Positions 1 to 8,699 of a stretch of DNA of 64,000 bases are shown one piece after another. The notes under the pieces are model-generated. The model saw only the letters and a list, made by a program, of their open reading frames with translations, did not search any database and had not been told where the DNA came from. Origin of the DNA: Arthrobacter ramosus (lineage in GTDB: Bacteria; Actinomycetota; Actinomycetes; Actinomycetales; Micrococcaceae); the NCBI RefSeq assembly GCF_039535095.1, contig NZ_BAAAWN010000001.1:4030001-4094000 (forward strand). Reading direction: 5' to 3'. Positions within the stretch are counted from its first letter, which is position 1. Every line of letters starts with the position of its first letter. The translations under genes and the position numbers were made by a program.

Positions 1-1
1 G

Positions 2-1165
2 GAACGGGGACGCGGCGTCGGAGCCCAGATTGCTTTGGCCAGGCGGGAATCCCCCGCCCGCGGATCCCGGCTCCACGGACTCGCCAAAGCCCTCGTGGCC
101 GAAATGCCGCACACCCTCGCCGCCCTGGGCACCGGGCAGCTGAACGAGTGGAGGGCGACCCTGCTCGTGAAGGAAACGGCCTGCCTGAGTGCCGAGGACC
201 GGTGCGCCGTGGATGAGGAACTGGCCGCCGACACGGGAGTCTTCGACGGCGCCGGCGACCGGGCGATCATCGCCGCGGCCCGGACCGCGGCCTACCGGCG
301 GGACCCGCGCTCCGTCACCCAGCGTGCCAGCCACGCGGCGGCCGAACGGCACGTCAGCCTCCGCCCGGCCCCGGACACGATGACCTACCTGACCGCCCTG
401 CTGCCGGTCGCCCAAGGGGTGGCCGTGCACGCGGCCCTGTCCCGGCACGCCGACACCCTCCGCGCCGGAGGGGAGACCCGGTCCCGGGGGCAGATCATGG
501 CAGACGCCCTGGTCGAACGCATCACCGGCACCCCCGCCGGGATCAGCGGGGTGGAGGTCCAGCTCGTCATGACCGACCGGACCCTCTTCCAGGGCGATGC
601 CGAACCGGCACGCCTGCCCGGCTACGGCATCGTCCCCGCGGCCTGGGCCAGGACACTGCTCACCGGCGACCCTGAGGGCGGTCAAGAACTCAAAGTCTGG
701 CTCCGGCGCCTCTTTACCGCCCCCGGAACCGGGGACCTTGTCGCCGCCGATTCGAGGGCGCGGCTTTTCCCGGCAGGCATGCGGCGATTCATCCAGGCCC
801 GCGACGACACCTGCCGCACCCCCTACTGCGACGCACCGATCCGGCACTTCGATCATGTCGTCCCGTGGCACGACGGCGGCCCCACCAGCCTCAGTAACGG
901 GGCGGGCCTGTGCGAAGCCTGCAACCACACCAAAGAACTCACCGGCTGGAGAGCAAGAACCAGCTCCGGGACACGGCACGTCCTCGAAATCCGCACCCCC
1001 ACCGGACATACCTACCGATCCACAGCCCCGCCCCTGCCCGGTACCGGGATACAAGGCACAGGCCCACCCGATACCGCCCCGCATTCCAGACGCCACCGCC
1101 GCAAGCTACGACACCACGCCAAAGCACTGAGGTACGCCCACGCCACCGAACTCCAAGCCGCCTGA
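2..1165 (+). CDS. DUF222 / HNH endonuclease domain protein, 5'-truncated by window edge
   Basis: The reading frame is already open at the first bases: the residues before the first possible start (TTG at 35) match the same region of the complete copy at 40665-42116, so the true start lies outside the window. The C-terminal part has the HNH nuclease signature: CRTPYCDAP, then [11 protein letters not shown], then CNHTKE, with the Cys pairs and His of a zinc-stabilised beta-beta-alpha-metal fold. The long region before it is the DUF222 part usual in actinobacteria. This family occurs in many copies in Arthrobacter-like genomes and its role is unknown (nuclease of mobile or immune type are both suggestions). 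It ends 5 bp from the convergent histidine kinase gene. Product family is secure, function is not. Confidence 0.9.
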   Translation, partial: ERGRGVGAQIALARRESPARGSRLHGLAKALVAEMPHTLAALGTGQLNEWRATLLVKETACLSAEDRCAVDEELAADTGVFDGAGDRAIIAAARTAAYRRDPRSVTQRASHAAAERHVSLRPAPDTMTYLTALLPVAQGVAVHAALSRHADTLRAGGETRSRGQIMADALVERITGTPAGISGVEVQLVMTDRTLFQGDAEPARLPGYGIVPAAWARTLLTGDPEGGQELKVWLRRLFTAPGTGDLVAADSRARLFPAGMRRFIQARDDTCRTPYCDAPIRHFDHVVPWHDGGPTSLSNGAGLCEACNHTKELTGWRARTSSGTRHVLEIRTPTGHTYRSTAPPLPGTGIQGTGPPDTAPHSRRHRRKLRHHAKALRYAHATELQAA

Positions 1166-1170
1166 GAAAG

Positions 1171-2187
1171 CTATGCCGAGCCTGGCGCCGTTTCATTCGG
1201 AACCGTGTCTTTCGGGGCAAGTGGCAGCGTGATCTTCATGATCGTTCCCCGCGGACCACTGCGCTCAACCTCCACGGTGCCGCGGGCCCCGGTGATGATT
1301 TCACGGACCAACGCCAAGCCGATTCCGAAGCTGCGCTGGCCCGGTGCGCCTTCGGGGCTGTGTGTCCTCACGAAGCGGTCAAAGATCCGTGTCTGGTCCA
1401 CTCCCTTGATCCCTGCCCCGGAATCCGAGACGGTGACCACCGCGCGGTTGCCGAGCACCGCCGTCGTGATCCCGACGTGGCCGCCAGCGGGAGTGTGCGC
1501 CAGCGCATTGTCGGCCAGGGCAAGGAGGGCCCGGCGGAAGCCATTGCTGTCAATGAGGGCGAAGGGGCGGTCCTTTTCCGTCAGGGTGACGCGGACGTTC
1601 TTCTCCGCCGCGAGCTGTTGCAAGCTCTCGACGACGGCGCCCGCCAACTTGGCGAGATCGCTCGGCTCTGCGGCGGCATCCGGAGGCGAGCCGGTGGCTG
1701 CCACAAGCAATTCGTTGACGATGCCGGTGAGGGTCGCAGTGTCATTGCGGATGCGGGCGAGTGCTTCCCCGGTCCTTGAGTCCGCGGGGGCATCGCGCTG
1801 GGCCAGTTGGACCCGTGCATCCAGGATGGCCAGGGGTGTGCGCAATTCGTGGCTGGCGTCCTGGACGAACCGTCGCTGCAATGCCAGCGCTTCCCCCAGG
1901 GGCCTGATGGCACTCCGCGCGCTGAGCCAGCCGATGGCACCGGCAAGGAGGATCCCCGCAATGCCGGCAACGATCATCGCTTTCAGGAGGTCTTTTGTGT
2001 CCAGATACGCGTAGACCGAGTCGGTTTCGCCTGGTCCAGGCAGCGTTGGATGCTGTGCCTGGTTGAAGAGGTAGATCGCGGCGGCCGCCAGCAGGCAAAG
2101 AACCAAAATCGCGCAAGCCGCACTGATCCGCACCGCGATCTTGAGGGAGGCTTTGCGGAGCGTCGCCTGGTCCGGGTTTTCAGTCAT
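1171..2187 (-). CDS. Sensor histidine kinase (two-component system)
   Basis: 338-residue membrane sensor kinase. Two hydrophobic segments (about residues 22-42 and 70-90) enclose a short external loop of roughly 25 residues. The H box ASHELRTPLA has the phospho-acceptor at H113, followed by an N box (LADNALAHTP) and glycine boxes (DSGAGI, FGIGLALV) of the HATPase domain. The small sensor loop suggests it senses the membrane itself or a partner protein. It is the last gene of a minus-strand series PAP2 - DedA - response regulator - kinase and starts 11 bp after the regulator gene, so it is very likely co-transcribed and the partner of that regulator. Signal unknown; an envelope or lipid-carrier signal is inferred from the neighbours. 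Confidence 0.93.
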   Translation of the reverse strand: MTENPDQATLRKASLKIAVRISAACAILVLCLLAAAAIYLFNQAQHPTLPGPGETDSVYAYLDTKDLLKAMIVAGIAGILLAGAIGWLSARSAIRPLGEALALQRRFVQDASHELRTPLAILDARVQLAQRDAPADSRTGEALARIRNDTATLTGIVNELLVAATGSPPDAAAEPSDLAKLAGAVVESLQQLAAEKNVRVTLTEKDRPFALIDSNGFRRALLALADNALAHTPAGGHVGITTAVLGNRAVVTVSDSGAGIKGVDQTRIFDRFVRTHSPEGAPGQRSFGIGLALVREIITGARGTVEVERSGPRGTIMKITLPLAPKDTVPNETAPGSA

Positions 2188-2198
2188 GGGGATTGTTC

Positions 2199-2873
2199 TC
2201 AGTCATGGGGGTCGCCGATCTGGTATCCGAGGCCATGGACCGTCCGGATCACCGTTTTGGAGATCTTACGGCGCAGGTGGTGGACGTAGGTGTCGATCAC
2301 GCCCGGCTGGTCCGTGGGATGGAACAGGGTGTTGATGAGGTCTTCACGGGTAAAGACACGTTCGGGTTCGCCGGCCAAGGTTTCGAGAAGCCCGGCTTCC
2401 TTCGCCGTCAGGGTGACCACGGAACCGTACACAGAGCGCATGGAACGGGCACCGGCGTCGAGCTCCCAGTCCCCGATTCCCAGAGTCTGGGGCGGCTGGG
2501 CGTATGTCCTGGTGAGGGCTCGCAAGCGGGCGGCCAACTCCATGGCGTCGAACGGTTTGCTCATGTAGTCGTTAGCCCCCGCATCAAGGCCTCGGATCTT
2601 CTCATCGGTGGCACCGAGCGCCGTCAGGATGAGGATCGGGGTGGCGATCCCCTTGCCCCGAAGGGCCTTGATCAAGTCGATACCGTCCATGACGGGCAGC
2701 CCCCGGTCAATGACCATCGCATCCCAACTCCGGGTCAAGCCGAGGTGGAGCCCGTCGCGCCCATTGACAGCCAGGTGAACGGAGAAGTCCGGCTCCAGGA
2801 GTTCGCTGATGAGCGGCCCCAGAGCGGCGTCGTCTTCGACCAGGAGGAGGGACGGCCGCTCAGCTGTTGTCAT
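2199..2873 (-). CDS. OmpR/PhoP-family response regulator
   Basis: Receiver domain with acidic pair near residues 14-15 (VEDD), phospho-acceptor D56 in MVIDRGLP, conserved Lys in MSKPFDAME, and a C-terminal winged-helix (Trans_reg_C) domain ending in TYVHHLRRKI. I chose the ATG at 2873 because it begins the receiver fold directly (MTTAERPSLLLVEDD); the longer reading frame upstream overlaps the DedA gene and lacks domain homology. Spacing is 5 bp from DedA and 11 bp to the kinase. It probably regulates its own operon, although I could not pick out an operator upstream of the PAP2 gene. Confidence 0.93.
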   Translation of the reverse strand: MTTAERPSLLLVEDDAALGPLISELLEPDFSVHLAVNGRDGLHLGLTRSWDAMVIDRGLPVMDGIDLIKALRGKGIATPILILTALGATDEKIRGLDAGANDYMSKPFDAMELAARLRALTRTYAQPPQTLGIGDWELDAGARSMRSVYGSVVTLTAKEAGLLETLAGEPERVFTREDLINTLFHPTDQPGVIDTYVHHLRRKISKTVIRTVHGLGYQIGDPHD

Positions 2874-2878
2874 GCTGT

Positions 2879-3532
2879 CTATTCTTCCCCGGCATGCCCG
2901 TTCGCGGCGCCCACCTTGGCCTCGCGCCGCTTTTTGAGGAACTCGACTCCCCACGGCAGGACGGAGATCAGGACCATGATGACGGCGATCGCATCAATGT
3001 TCTTGGCCACGAACTCATAGTGGCCCAGCCAGGAGCCCAGGAGTGTCACGGAGGTTGCCCAAATGACGGCGCCAGCGATGTTCCACAGGGTGAAGGATTT
3101 GTAGTTGTAGCGGGCGATGCCTGCGCTCAGCGGGGCAAATGTCCGCACAATGGGGACAAAGCGGGCCAAGACGATCGCGGGGCCGCCACGGCGCTTGAAG
3201 AATTCCTCGGCCGTGTCCAGGTGCGCCGTCTTCAAGACCCGGGCATCATCCTTGAACCAGCGCCGTCCGAACTTGCGCCCGAGCATGTAGCCGATCTGGT
3301 CTCCGGCGATGGCGGCGGCCGATACGACGGCGATCAACACGGGCAGTTCAAGCTGCAGTTGCTGGTGAAGCAGGCCGGTAGTGAACAGCAAAGAGTCACC
3401 GGGCAGGAAGGGAAAAAGGAGTCCGGATTCGATGAAGACGATCAGCGCCACTACGCCCAGCGCCGCGGGACCCAAGCCCTGAAGAAGGGTGGTGGGATCA
3501 AGGAATGCGGGCATGGCAGAAAGTACGTGCAT
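2879..3532 (-). CDS. DedA family membrane protein
   Basis: 217 residues with the DedA/VTT signature: an N-terminal FIESGLLFPFLPGDSLLF segment, a re-entrant GDQIGYMLGRKFGRRWF region, and FVPIVRTFAPLSAGIARY with the conserved arginine. Several membrane segments follow. Some DedA proteins (UptA, PetA types) flip undecaprenyl phosphate or phosphatidylethanolamine across the membrane. The ATG at 3532 has a GAGGAG ribosome site about 7 bases upstream, while the longer frame does not. It lies 10 bp downstream of a PAP2 phosphatase, so a joint role in recycling a lipid carrier is plausible but inferred. Confidence 0.92.
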   Translation of the reverse strand: MHVLSAMPAFLDPTTLLQGLGPAALGVVALIVFIESGLLFPFLPGDSLLFTTGLLHQQLQLELPVLIAVVSAAAIAGDQIGYMLGRKFGRRWFKDDARVLKTAHLDTAEEFFKRRGGPAIVLARFVPIVRTFAPLSAGIARYNYKSFTLWNIAGAVIWATSVTLLGSWLGHYEFVAKNIDAIAVIMVLISVLPWGVEFLKKRREAKVGAANGHAGEE

Positions 3533-3542
3533 GGGGTCCTCC

Positions 3543-4325
3543 TCAGGATCCGTGTGCTTGGGTTGCGGTTGCTTCTGACGAGGTTGCTTCTGACGCAACG
3601 CCAAACGGCAGCCGCCCGATGACTCGCGGTACGTACCGGTTCCAGAGCCCGGCCAAGACGATGACTATGGCGCTGGTGGCCAGGAATGACGCCACAACGT
3701 CGCTGGGGTAGTGGACTCCGATGTAGATCCGGGACCACGCCACCACTACGGCCAAGACGGCGCCGGCCCACGCGGTGAAGACGCCCCATCGGGTGCCCCT
3801 GACCAGGAAGTACAAGGCGAAGGCGAGCGCTACGGCGAAGGCGGTATGGCCGCTGGGAAAGCTGTTGGAACCCGTTTCCGGGGCCAGGGGGTCGAAAAGA
3901 AGCGCAGGATTGGGCCGGTGGCGGGCAACGATGAGTTTGAACACCTCGCTGGCAACCCAGCCCGAACATGCGAAGAGCACAAACATGACCGCCCGCACGA
4001 AGGACTTCCGAACCAGGAAAACGTACAAGCCGATCACCAGGACAATGCACACTCCCGCTACGGGGGCGAAGAGGAAGTTCAGTGCCATGGCCACGGTGGT
4101 CAGTGCCCCCACGTGATGGCGGCTGAGTTCCTGGTCAACGCCGAATTCGTTGGTGGTCAGGCCCGCTACCGACTGCACGCTGAAGCCAATGGCAAGGACT
4201 GCCGCGGCGAGGGCAATGCCCCACAGAAGCCAGTACCTGGGCTGCGGAAGCAACGGCACACTGTGACGGACGACGGCGGAACTGCGGCCTTCCGTGGAAG
4301 TGTTCTGCTTGGCGTGTGATCGCAT
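3543..4325 (-). CDS. PAP2-superfamily membrane phosphatase
   Basis: 260 residues, about six membrane segments. All three phosphatase motifs are visible: KLIVARHRP, then FPSGH, then SRIYIGVHYPSDV, giving the catalytic Lys/Arg, His and His-Asp set of type-2 phosphatidic acid phosphatases. Likely substrates are undecaprenyl pyrophosphate or phosphatidic acid. I chose the ATG at 4325, giving a basic cytoplasmic N-terminus (MRSHAKQN); a GGAG lies about 10 bases upstream. It is first in the operon with DedA and a two-component system. The C-terminus carries a Thr/Ser/Ala-rich tail. Confidence 0.92.
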   Translation of the reverse strand: MRSHAKQNTSTEGRSSAVVRHSVPLLPQPRYWLLWGIALAAAVLAIGFSVQSVAGLTTNEFGVDQELSRHHVGALTTVAMALNFLFAPVAGVCIVLVIGLYVFLVRKSFVRAVMFVLFACSGWVASEVFKLIVARHRPNPALLFDPLAPETGSNSFPSGHTAFAVALAFALYFLVRGTRWGVFTAWAGAVLAVVVAWSRIYIGVHYPSDVVASFLATSAIVIVLAGLWNRYVPRVIGRLPFGVASEATSSEATATQAHGS

Positions 4326-4495
4326 GAAATCTCCGGTTCGGGGGGTGACGGCCGTTGCGCGGCCTGCTTCCACTCTCGCGCGCGGCATTTAAGAAGCTCT
4401 TAAGAACTCCTGCTCAGCGCCCTTCTCCCCTTGACCCGTAAGTGACTGAGCCCCAGAGTTAGGAACCTACTGTCCGCCAAAACGAAGGATCCGGG

Positions 4496-5281
4496 ATGTC
4501 CGAATTTGCGATCTCGAAAGACGGTACCCGCATCGGGTATGACCAATACGGCGAGGGCCCTGCGGTTGTCCTGGTTGGCGGTGCGATGCAATTCAGGGGC
4601 TTCGACCCCAACACCGTGGAAATGGCCAAGCTTCTGGCCGGCAAGGGGTTCACGGTCCTCAACTTCGACCGGCGCGGCCGCGGGGAAAGCGCCGAGGCTC
4701 CGTCATTCAGCTTGAAGGACAATATCGACGATCTCGCCACGCTCATCGACATCGCAGGAGGCAAAGCTGCGCTCTTCGGGAGCTCTTCCGGTGGCTCGAT
4801 TTCCCTGGCAGCGGCGGCAGCAGGCCTACCCGTCACGAAACTGGCGCTCTGGGAGACTCCCCTGAGCGATGAACTCGGCACCGGCGGGGCCGAATTCTTC
4901 GCCGGGCTCCAGGAACGGATCGCATCCGGCGACAAGGCCAGCACCATCGAGTACTACATGAAGGACATGCCGCCGGAGTGGCTGGCCGGCGCCAAGAACA
5001 GTCCGGGATGGCCCATCATGCTCGGAATGGGCCCGAGCCTTTCCGCCGACGCCGAATCCCTCGCGTGGACCCAATCCGCGCCACGCGCCCAGCTGTGGTC
5101 CGGCATCACTCAGCCCACCCTTGCGATCGTCGGCGAGCAAACCATCCCGATCATGCCGAAAGCGGCCGACTCCATCGTGGCCAACATCCCGAGTGCCCGC
5201 AAAACCACCATTCCGGGCGCCAACCACGGCTGGGAACCCGGAGTCATGGCTGACGCACTCGCTGAGTTCCTGGCCGGTTAG
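4496..5281 (+). CDS. Alpha/beta hydrolase
   Basis: 261-residue alpha/beta hydrolase fold protein. It has an oxyanion-type VGGAMQ turn, the DRRGRGESA loop after strand 4, the nucleophile elbow GSSSGG, and a late NHGW supplying the histidine. The position where the acid residue is usual reads IVGEQT, that is Glu in place of the common Asp; either Glu serves or the acid sits elsewhere. No signal peptide. The ATG at 4496 has AAGGA eight bases upstream. The gene stands alone, divergent from the PAP2 operon. Substrate unknown; small-ester or lactone hydrolysis is typical. Confidence 0.88.
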   Translation: MSEFAISKDGTRIGYDQYGEGPAVVLVGGAMQFRGFDPNTVEMAKLLAGKGFTVLNFDRRGRGESAEAPSFSLKDNIDDLATLIDIAGGKAALFGSSSGGSISLAAAAAGLPVTKLALWETPLSDELGTGGAEFFAGLQERIASGDKASTIEYYMKDMPPEWLAGAKNSPGWPIMLGMGPSLSADAESLAWTQSAPRAQLWSGITQPTLAIVGEQTIPIMPKAADSIVANIPSARKTTIPGANHGWEPGVMADALAEFLAG

Positions 5282-5300
5282 TACGGCGCTGGCTTAGACG

Positions 5301-6185
5301 ATGGACCTGGCCGCGATCGCCGTCGAGCTCTACACGCTGGTTCCCTCGGCGTTCACGGCGGCCCGCACTGCGCGGGCCAAGGAAGCCAAGTCCGCGGGGG
5401 ACGCCGAACTGGCGAAACAGATCGCCCAGTTGCCCAAGCCTTCGACGGCGGCGTGGGCCGTCAACATGCTCGTCCGGCACGGCACCAAGGAATTCGCGGG
5501 CGTCCTGGAACTCGGGGCGTCGCTCGGGAGGGCCCAGGAGCAGCAGGATCACGACCGCCTCCGCACGCTCGGCCAGCAGCGCCCGCGCGTCCTGGGCGCC
5601 GCCGTCGAACAGGCCCGGGCAGTGGCGGAAGGCCTTGGTGTCAAGGTCAGTGGCGCCGCCGCGATGGAGATCGAGGCCACGCTGAGGGCCGCGATGACGG
5701 ATCCCGGAGCTGCCGCGGAGCTCCGCAGCGGGCAGTTGGTGCGTTCGCTCGCCACGAACGGATTGGAACCCGTGGACCTCTCGGGCGCGGTGGCGATTGC
5801 CGGCGCACTTCCCGCGGCGGGTACCACCCAAGAAGAGCCCGACGACGGCGGGCGGGCAGACTCCCAGCGCGGCCGCGCTGACTCGGAGCGTGAACGCGAG
5901 AAGGCACAAACTGCGCTCGTGGAGGCTGAGCGCAATGCGGACAAGGCCGACTTGGAACTCGCCCGGGCTGAGCGCGAAAAGTCCGAGGCCGTGCGCCGGA
6001 GCGAGCAACTCGCCGTCGAAGTCAAAGCTGCCAAAGACAAGCTGGCTGCGTTGCAGCAGGAGCTTGCAGCGACGGAGTGGGCGATCACCCTGGCCGAGCG
6101 GAACCGCAAACTGGCAGTGCGGCTAGCCGCCCGGGAACGCAGGACCGCGGAAACCGCGCGGGCCCGCTTGGAGGGATTGTCCTAG
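5301..6185 (+). CDS. Hypothetical coiled-coil protein
   Basis: 294 residues, not recognised as a named family. The N-terminal half is Ala-rich and helical (contains LPKPSTAAWAVNMLVR). The C-terminal half from about residue 190 is strongly charged heptad-like helix (ERERE..., AEREKSEAVRRSEQL, KDKLAALQQEL) that would form a long coiled coil. No signal peptide or membrane segment. It starts 19 bp after the hydrolase stop and may share its transcript. Codon use looks like the neighbours, so it is a genuine gene of unknown role. Confidence 0.8.
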   Translation: MDLAAIAVELYTLVPSAFTAARTARAKEAKSAGDAELAKQIAQLPKPSTAAWAVNMLVRHGTKEFAGVLELGASLGRAQEQQDHDRLRTLGQQRPRVLGAAVEQARAVAEGLGVKVSGAAAMEIEATLRAAMTDPGAAAELRSGQLVRSLATNGLEPVDLSGAVAIAGALPAAGTTQEEPDDGGRADSQRGRADSEREREKAQTALVEAERNADKADLELARAEREKSEAVRRSEQLAVEVKAAKDKLAALQQELAATEWAITLAERNRKLAVRLAARERRTAETARARLEGLS

Positions 6186-6204
6186 AACGGAGCGTGGCCT
6201 CAAC

Positions 6205-6220
6205 GTCCGATATACCGGAC
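6205..6220. promoter_or_regulatory. Operator-like palindrome upstream of iclR-type gene (site 1)
   Basis: GTCCGATATACCGGAC: inverted arms GTCCG/CGGAC with a 6-bp centre. The same 16-bp sequence with one change is at 8664-8679 upstream of the NCS1 permease. A TATTCT box at 6232-6237 ends 6 bases before the ATG at 6244, so the transcript may be leaderless, and the palindrome would overlap the -35 position. This fits autoregulation by the IclR protein, by inference. Confidence 0.7.
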
Positions 6221-6243
6221 ATTCCGGCGCGTATTCTAGGACA

Positions 6244-7086
6244 ATGTATAGTCAATCCGTGCGGCCCAAGGCACCGGCTGCGGCCCAGGTGCTGGCGGTT
6301 CTTAGATACGTCGCAGGCCAGGCCGGCCCGGTCAGCGCGTCCATCATTGCGCGCGATGTTGGCTTGCCCCGGTCAACCACGTATCAGCTCATTACCTCGC
6401 TGATCGATGACGGCTTTTTGGTTCACCTTCCCGAGGAGCGCAAGTATGCCTTGGGAGTGACCGCTCATGAGTTGGGGACAGGGTATTCGCGGCAAGCTCC
6501 GATCCAGCGGATTGCCCGGTTCCCTCTTTCCCGGCTCGTCGCCCGGACCCGCCGGACTGCCCATCTTGCCGTGATGCACGGGCGCGACGTCGTCTACGTG
6601 ATCGAGGAGCGGGCTCCGCGGCAAAGCCCCCTTGTCACCGACACCGGGGTCCGGCTTCCGGCCCACCTGACGGCCAGCGGCAGGGCGATGATGGCCCAGA
6701 TGGACCCGGCCCAGGTGGCTGCGCTTTTCCCGGGACCGGAGGCCTTCGCGGAGCGCCACAGCAACGGCCCGCAATCTTTGCCCGCGTTGCAGGATCTCTT
6801 GGCGCGGGCACGGTCGCTTGGATACGCCTGGGAGCAGGACGAGGTCACGGAGGGGTTTTCCTCTGTGGCCGTCGCCGTCCTCGACCGCCAACGCTATCCG
6901 GTGGCCAGCGTGACGTTGACGGTGTCGAACCGGGCGTTTCCAGGTCGATCCACCCGGCACCGGGCCAAAGACGCCGAGACCGCCGAGGAACGGGCGGTCC
7001 GCATTGAAGACGTCGCGCGGGAGTGGATTCCGGAAGTGACCAGATGCGCCAGGGAGATTTCCCGCAGGCTCGGCACCCAAGCCTAA
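6244..7086 (+). CDS. IclR-family transcriptional regulator
   Basis: 280 residues. An N-terminal winged helix-turn-helix (about residues 10-75, with ARDVGLPRSTTYQLITSL as recognition region) is followed by an IclR effector domain (AVMHGRDVVYVIE, LPAHLTASGRAMMA, ending EEVRIED-like helix). No ribosome site precedes the ATG; it lies directly behind a -10-like TATTCT, so leaderless translation is possible. It converges with the NCS1 permease gene and the two overlap by 4 bp at their ends. Paired palindromes at 6205 and 8664 suggest that it controls itself and the permease. Effector not known. Confidence 0.9.
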   Translation: MYSQSVRPKAPAAAQVLAVLRYVAGQAGPVSASIIARDVGLPRSTTYQLITSLIDDGFLVHLPEERKYALGVTAHELGTGYSRQAPIQRIARFPLSRLVARTRRTAHLAVMHGRDVVYVIEERAPRQSPLVTDTGVRLPAHLTASGRAMMAQMDPAQVAALFPGPEAFAERHSNGPQSLPALQDLLARARSLGYAWEQDEVTEGFSSVAVAVLDRQRYPVASVTLTVSNRAFPGRSTRHRAKDAETAEERAVRIEDVAREWIPEVTRCAREISRRLGTQA

Positions 7087-8564
7087 ACTGCTGCGGTGTT
7101 CGGCACTGAGCCGGCCAGCGGAGCTACCGCCTCCGAGCCGGGTTCCGTCGGGTAAACCATCTCGGCCGGAGCGTTGGAGTTCCTCTTCGCCAGCGGGTAG
7201 AACACGACTGCCGTGACCACGAGGCCTACGAGCCAGGAGATATCCGCCCCGCCCAGAAGGTCGGTCATCGGGCCGGTATAGAGGGTCTGCGCCAGGAACG
7301 GGATCTGGACGACGATGCCGATCGCGTAGCTGAACAGCGCGGTCTTGTTCCAACGCCCGTAGCGCCCGTTCAGGTCGTAGAGGGCCGGAATGTCTACCTT
7401 TTCCTTGGAAACCAGGTAGTAGTCCACCAGGTTAATGGAGCTCCAGGGGATGAATACCATCAGCAGGAGAAGGACGAAGTTCTTGAAGTTGGCGACGAAG
7501 TCGGGGGAAGCAAGGACTGCAATGAGTACCGAGAGTCCGATGAAGCCGATCACATACGCGAACCGGGTCCATGAAGCTACCGCTGACTTGCGGGTGAACG
7601 CTGTGACCGACGTAAGCATGGTCATGTAGCCGCCATAGGCGTTCAGCGTGTTGACCGTCAGTTTTCCGGTCACGATGACCAGGTAAATGACCACCGCGAT
7701 CAGTCCGCCGCCACTCAAATTCCCGAGGAAAGCGACTTGGCCGTCCAGGAACCGTGCGCCCTTGGGCAATGCGAGGGCAGCGAAAAGCGCGCCCAGGGTC
7801 ATGGACCACTGGGAACCAATCACTGTGCCGAGGTACGCCGACATGAAGGTCTTGCGTGTTGGGGTGTTGGAAGGCAGGTACCGGGAGTAGTCGGCCACAT
7901 ACGGACCGTACGTCAGCTGCCACCCCGCGCCAAGCGAAATGGCGAGCAGGAAGGTGGGGAACTCGAAACCGCCGCCTCCCAAGAGTGCTCCGACGTCCTG
8001 GCTGGTCAACAACCTGATACCCAGGTAAGTGAAGCCGAGGATACCCACGACGGTCGCAATGCGGCCCAACATGTGGATGTACTTGTAGCCCAGGGTCGCC
8101 ACGATGATGGTCAACACCCCGAAGACGATCATGCCCACGGCCGGAGTGCCCGTGTGAAGGATGAGGCTGATTGCCTGTCCGGAGAGGACGGTACCGGTTG
8201 CAGCGAAACCGACGTACATCACGACCACGAGTACCAAGGGAATCACCGCCCCGAAGATTCCGAACTGCGCCCGGCTGGAAATCATCTGCGGCAAGCCGAG
8301 CTTCGGCCCTTGGGCCGCGTGGAGCGCCATGACTGCGCCGCCCAAGAGGTTTCCGACCAGGAGGCCGATGATCGCCCACAGCGCATCCGCGCCGAACAGT
8401 ACTGCCAAGGCGCCGTCGACAATGGCAGTAATCTGCATGTTCGCCCCGAACCAGAGCGTGAACTGCTGGCCAGGCGAACCATGGCGTTCATTTTCCGGGA
8501 CAAAGTCGATGGAACGACGCTCAACGCGCGGCCCACCCGTTCGCGCTTTTCCTGTGGCCTGCAT
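7083..8564 (-). CDS. NCS1 purine-cytosine permease-like transporter
   Basis: 493 residues and about 12 membrane segments. The N-terminus RRSIDFVPENERHG is the usual NCS1 entry motif and is followed by AAQGPKLGLPQM, YVADYSRYLP and IPWSSINLVDYY, all conserved in cytosine/purine/hydantoin symporters. A second, clearly related permease is at 12723-14174. A GAGG ribosome site lies 8 bases before the ATG. The operator-like palindrome at 8664-8679 is 100 bases upstream. Likely imports a nucleobase or related N-heterocycle; exact substrate cannot be read from sequence. Confidence 0.92.
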   Translation of the reverse strand: MQATGKARTGGPRVERRSIDFVPENERHGSPGQQFTLWFGANMQITAIVDGALAVLFGADALWAIIGLLVGNLLGGAVMALHAAQGPKLGLPQMISSRAQFGIFGAVIPLVLVVVMYVGFAATGTVLSGQAISLILHTGTPAVGMIVFGVLTIIVATLGYKYIHMLGRIATVVGILGFTYLGIRLLTSQDVGALLGGGGFEFPTFLLAISLGAGWQLTYGPYVADYSRYLPSNTPTRKTFMSAYLGTVIGSQWSMTLGALFAALALPKGARFLDGQVAFLGNLSGGGLIAVVIYLVIVTGKLTVNTLNAYGGYMTMLTSVTAFTRKSAVASWTRFAYVIGFIGLSVLIAVLASPDFVANFKNFVLLLLMVFIPWSSINLVDYYLVSKEKVDIPALYDLNGRYGRWNKTALFSYAIGIVVQIPFLAQTLYTGPMTDLLGGADISWLVGLVVTAVVFYPLAKRNSNAPAEMVYPTEPGSEAVAPLAGSVPNTAAV

Positions 8565-8663
8565 GCCTGATCCTCACTTTGACAACCGAAGTCCGATGTC
8601 CCCAACTGAGAATCAATCAGAGCACGCAAGGTGACAGTGATCACGGAAAGGTGCCCATCTTTC

Positions 8664-8679
8664 GTCCGATATCCCGGAC
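8664..8679. promoter_or_regulatory. Operator-like palindrome upstream of NCS1 permease (site 2)
   Basis: GTCCGATATCCCGGAC, identical to the site at 6205-6220 except for one central base, and placed about 100 bases upstream of the permease start. Probable binding site of the IclR regulator encoded at 6244-7086; regulator assignment is inference, the matching pair is directly seen. Confidence 0.7.
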
Positions 8680-8699
8680 GATAAGGCCAGAGTTGTGAT

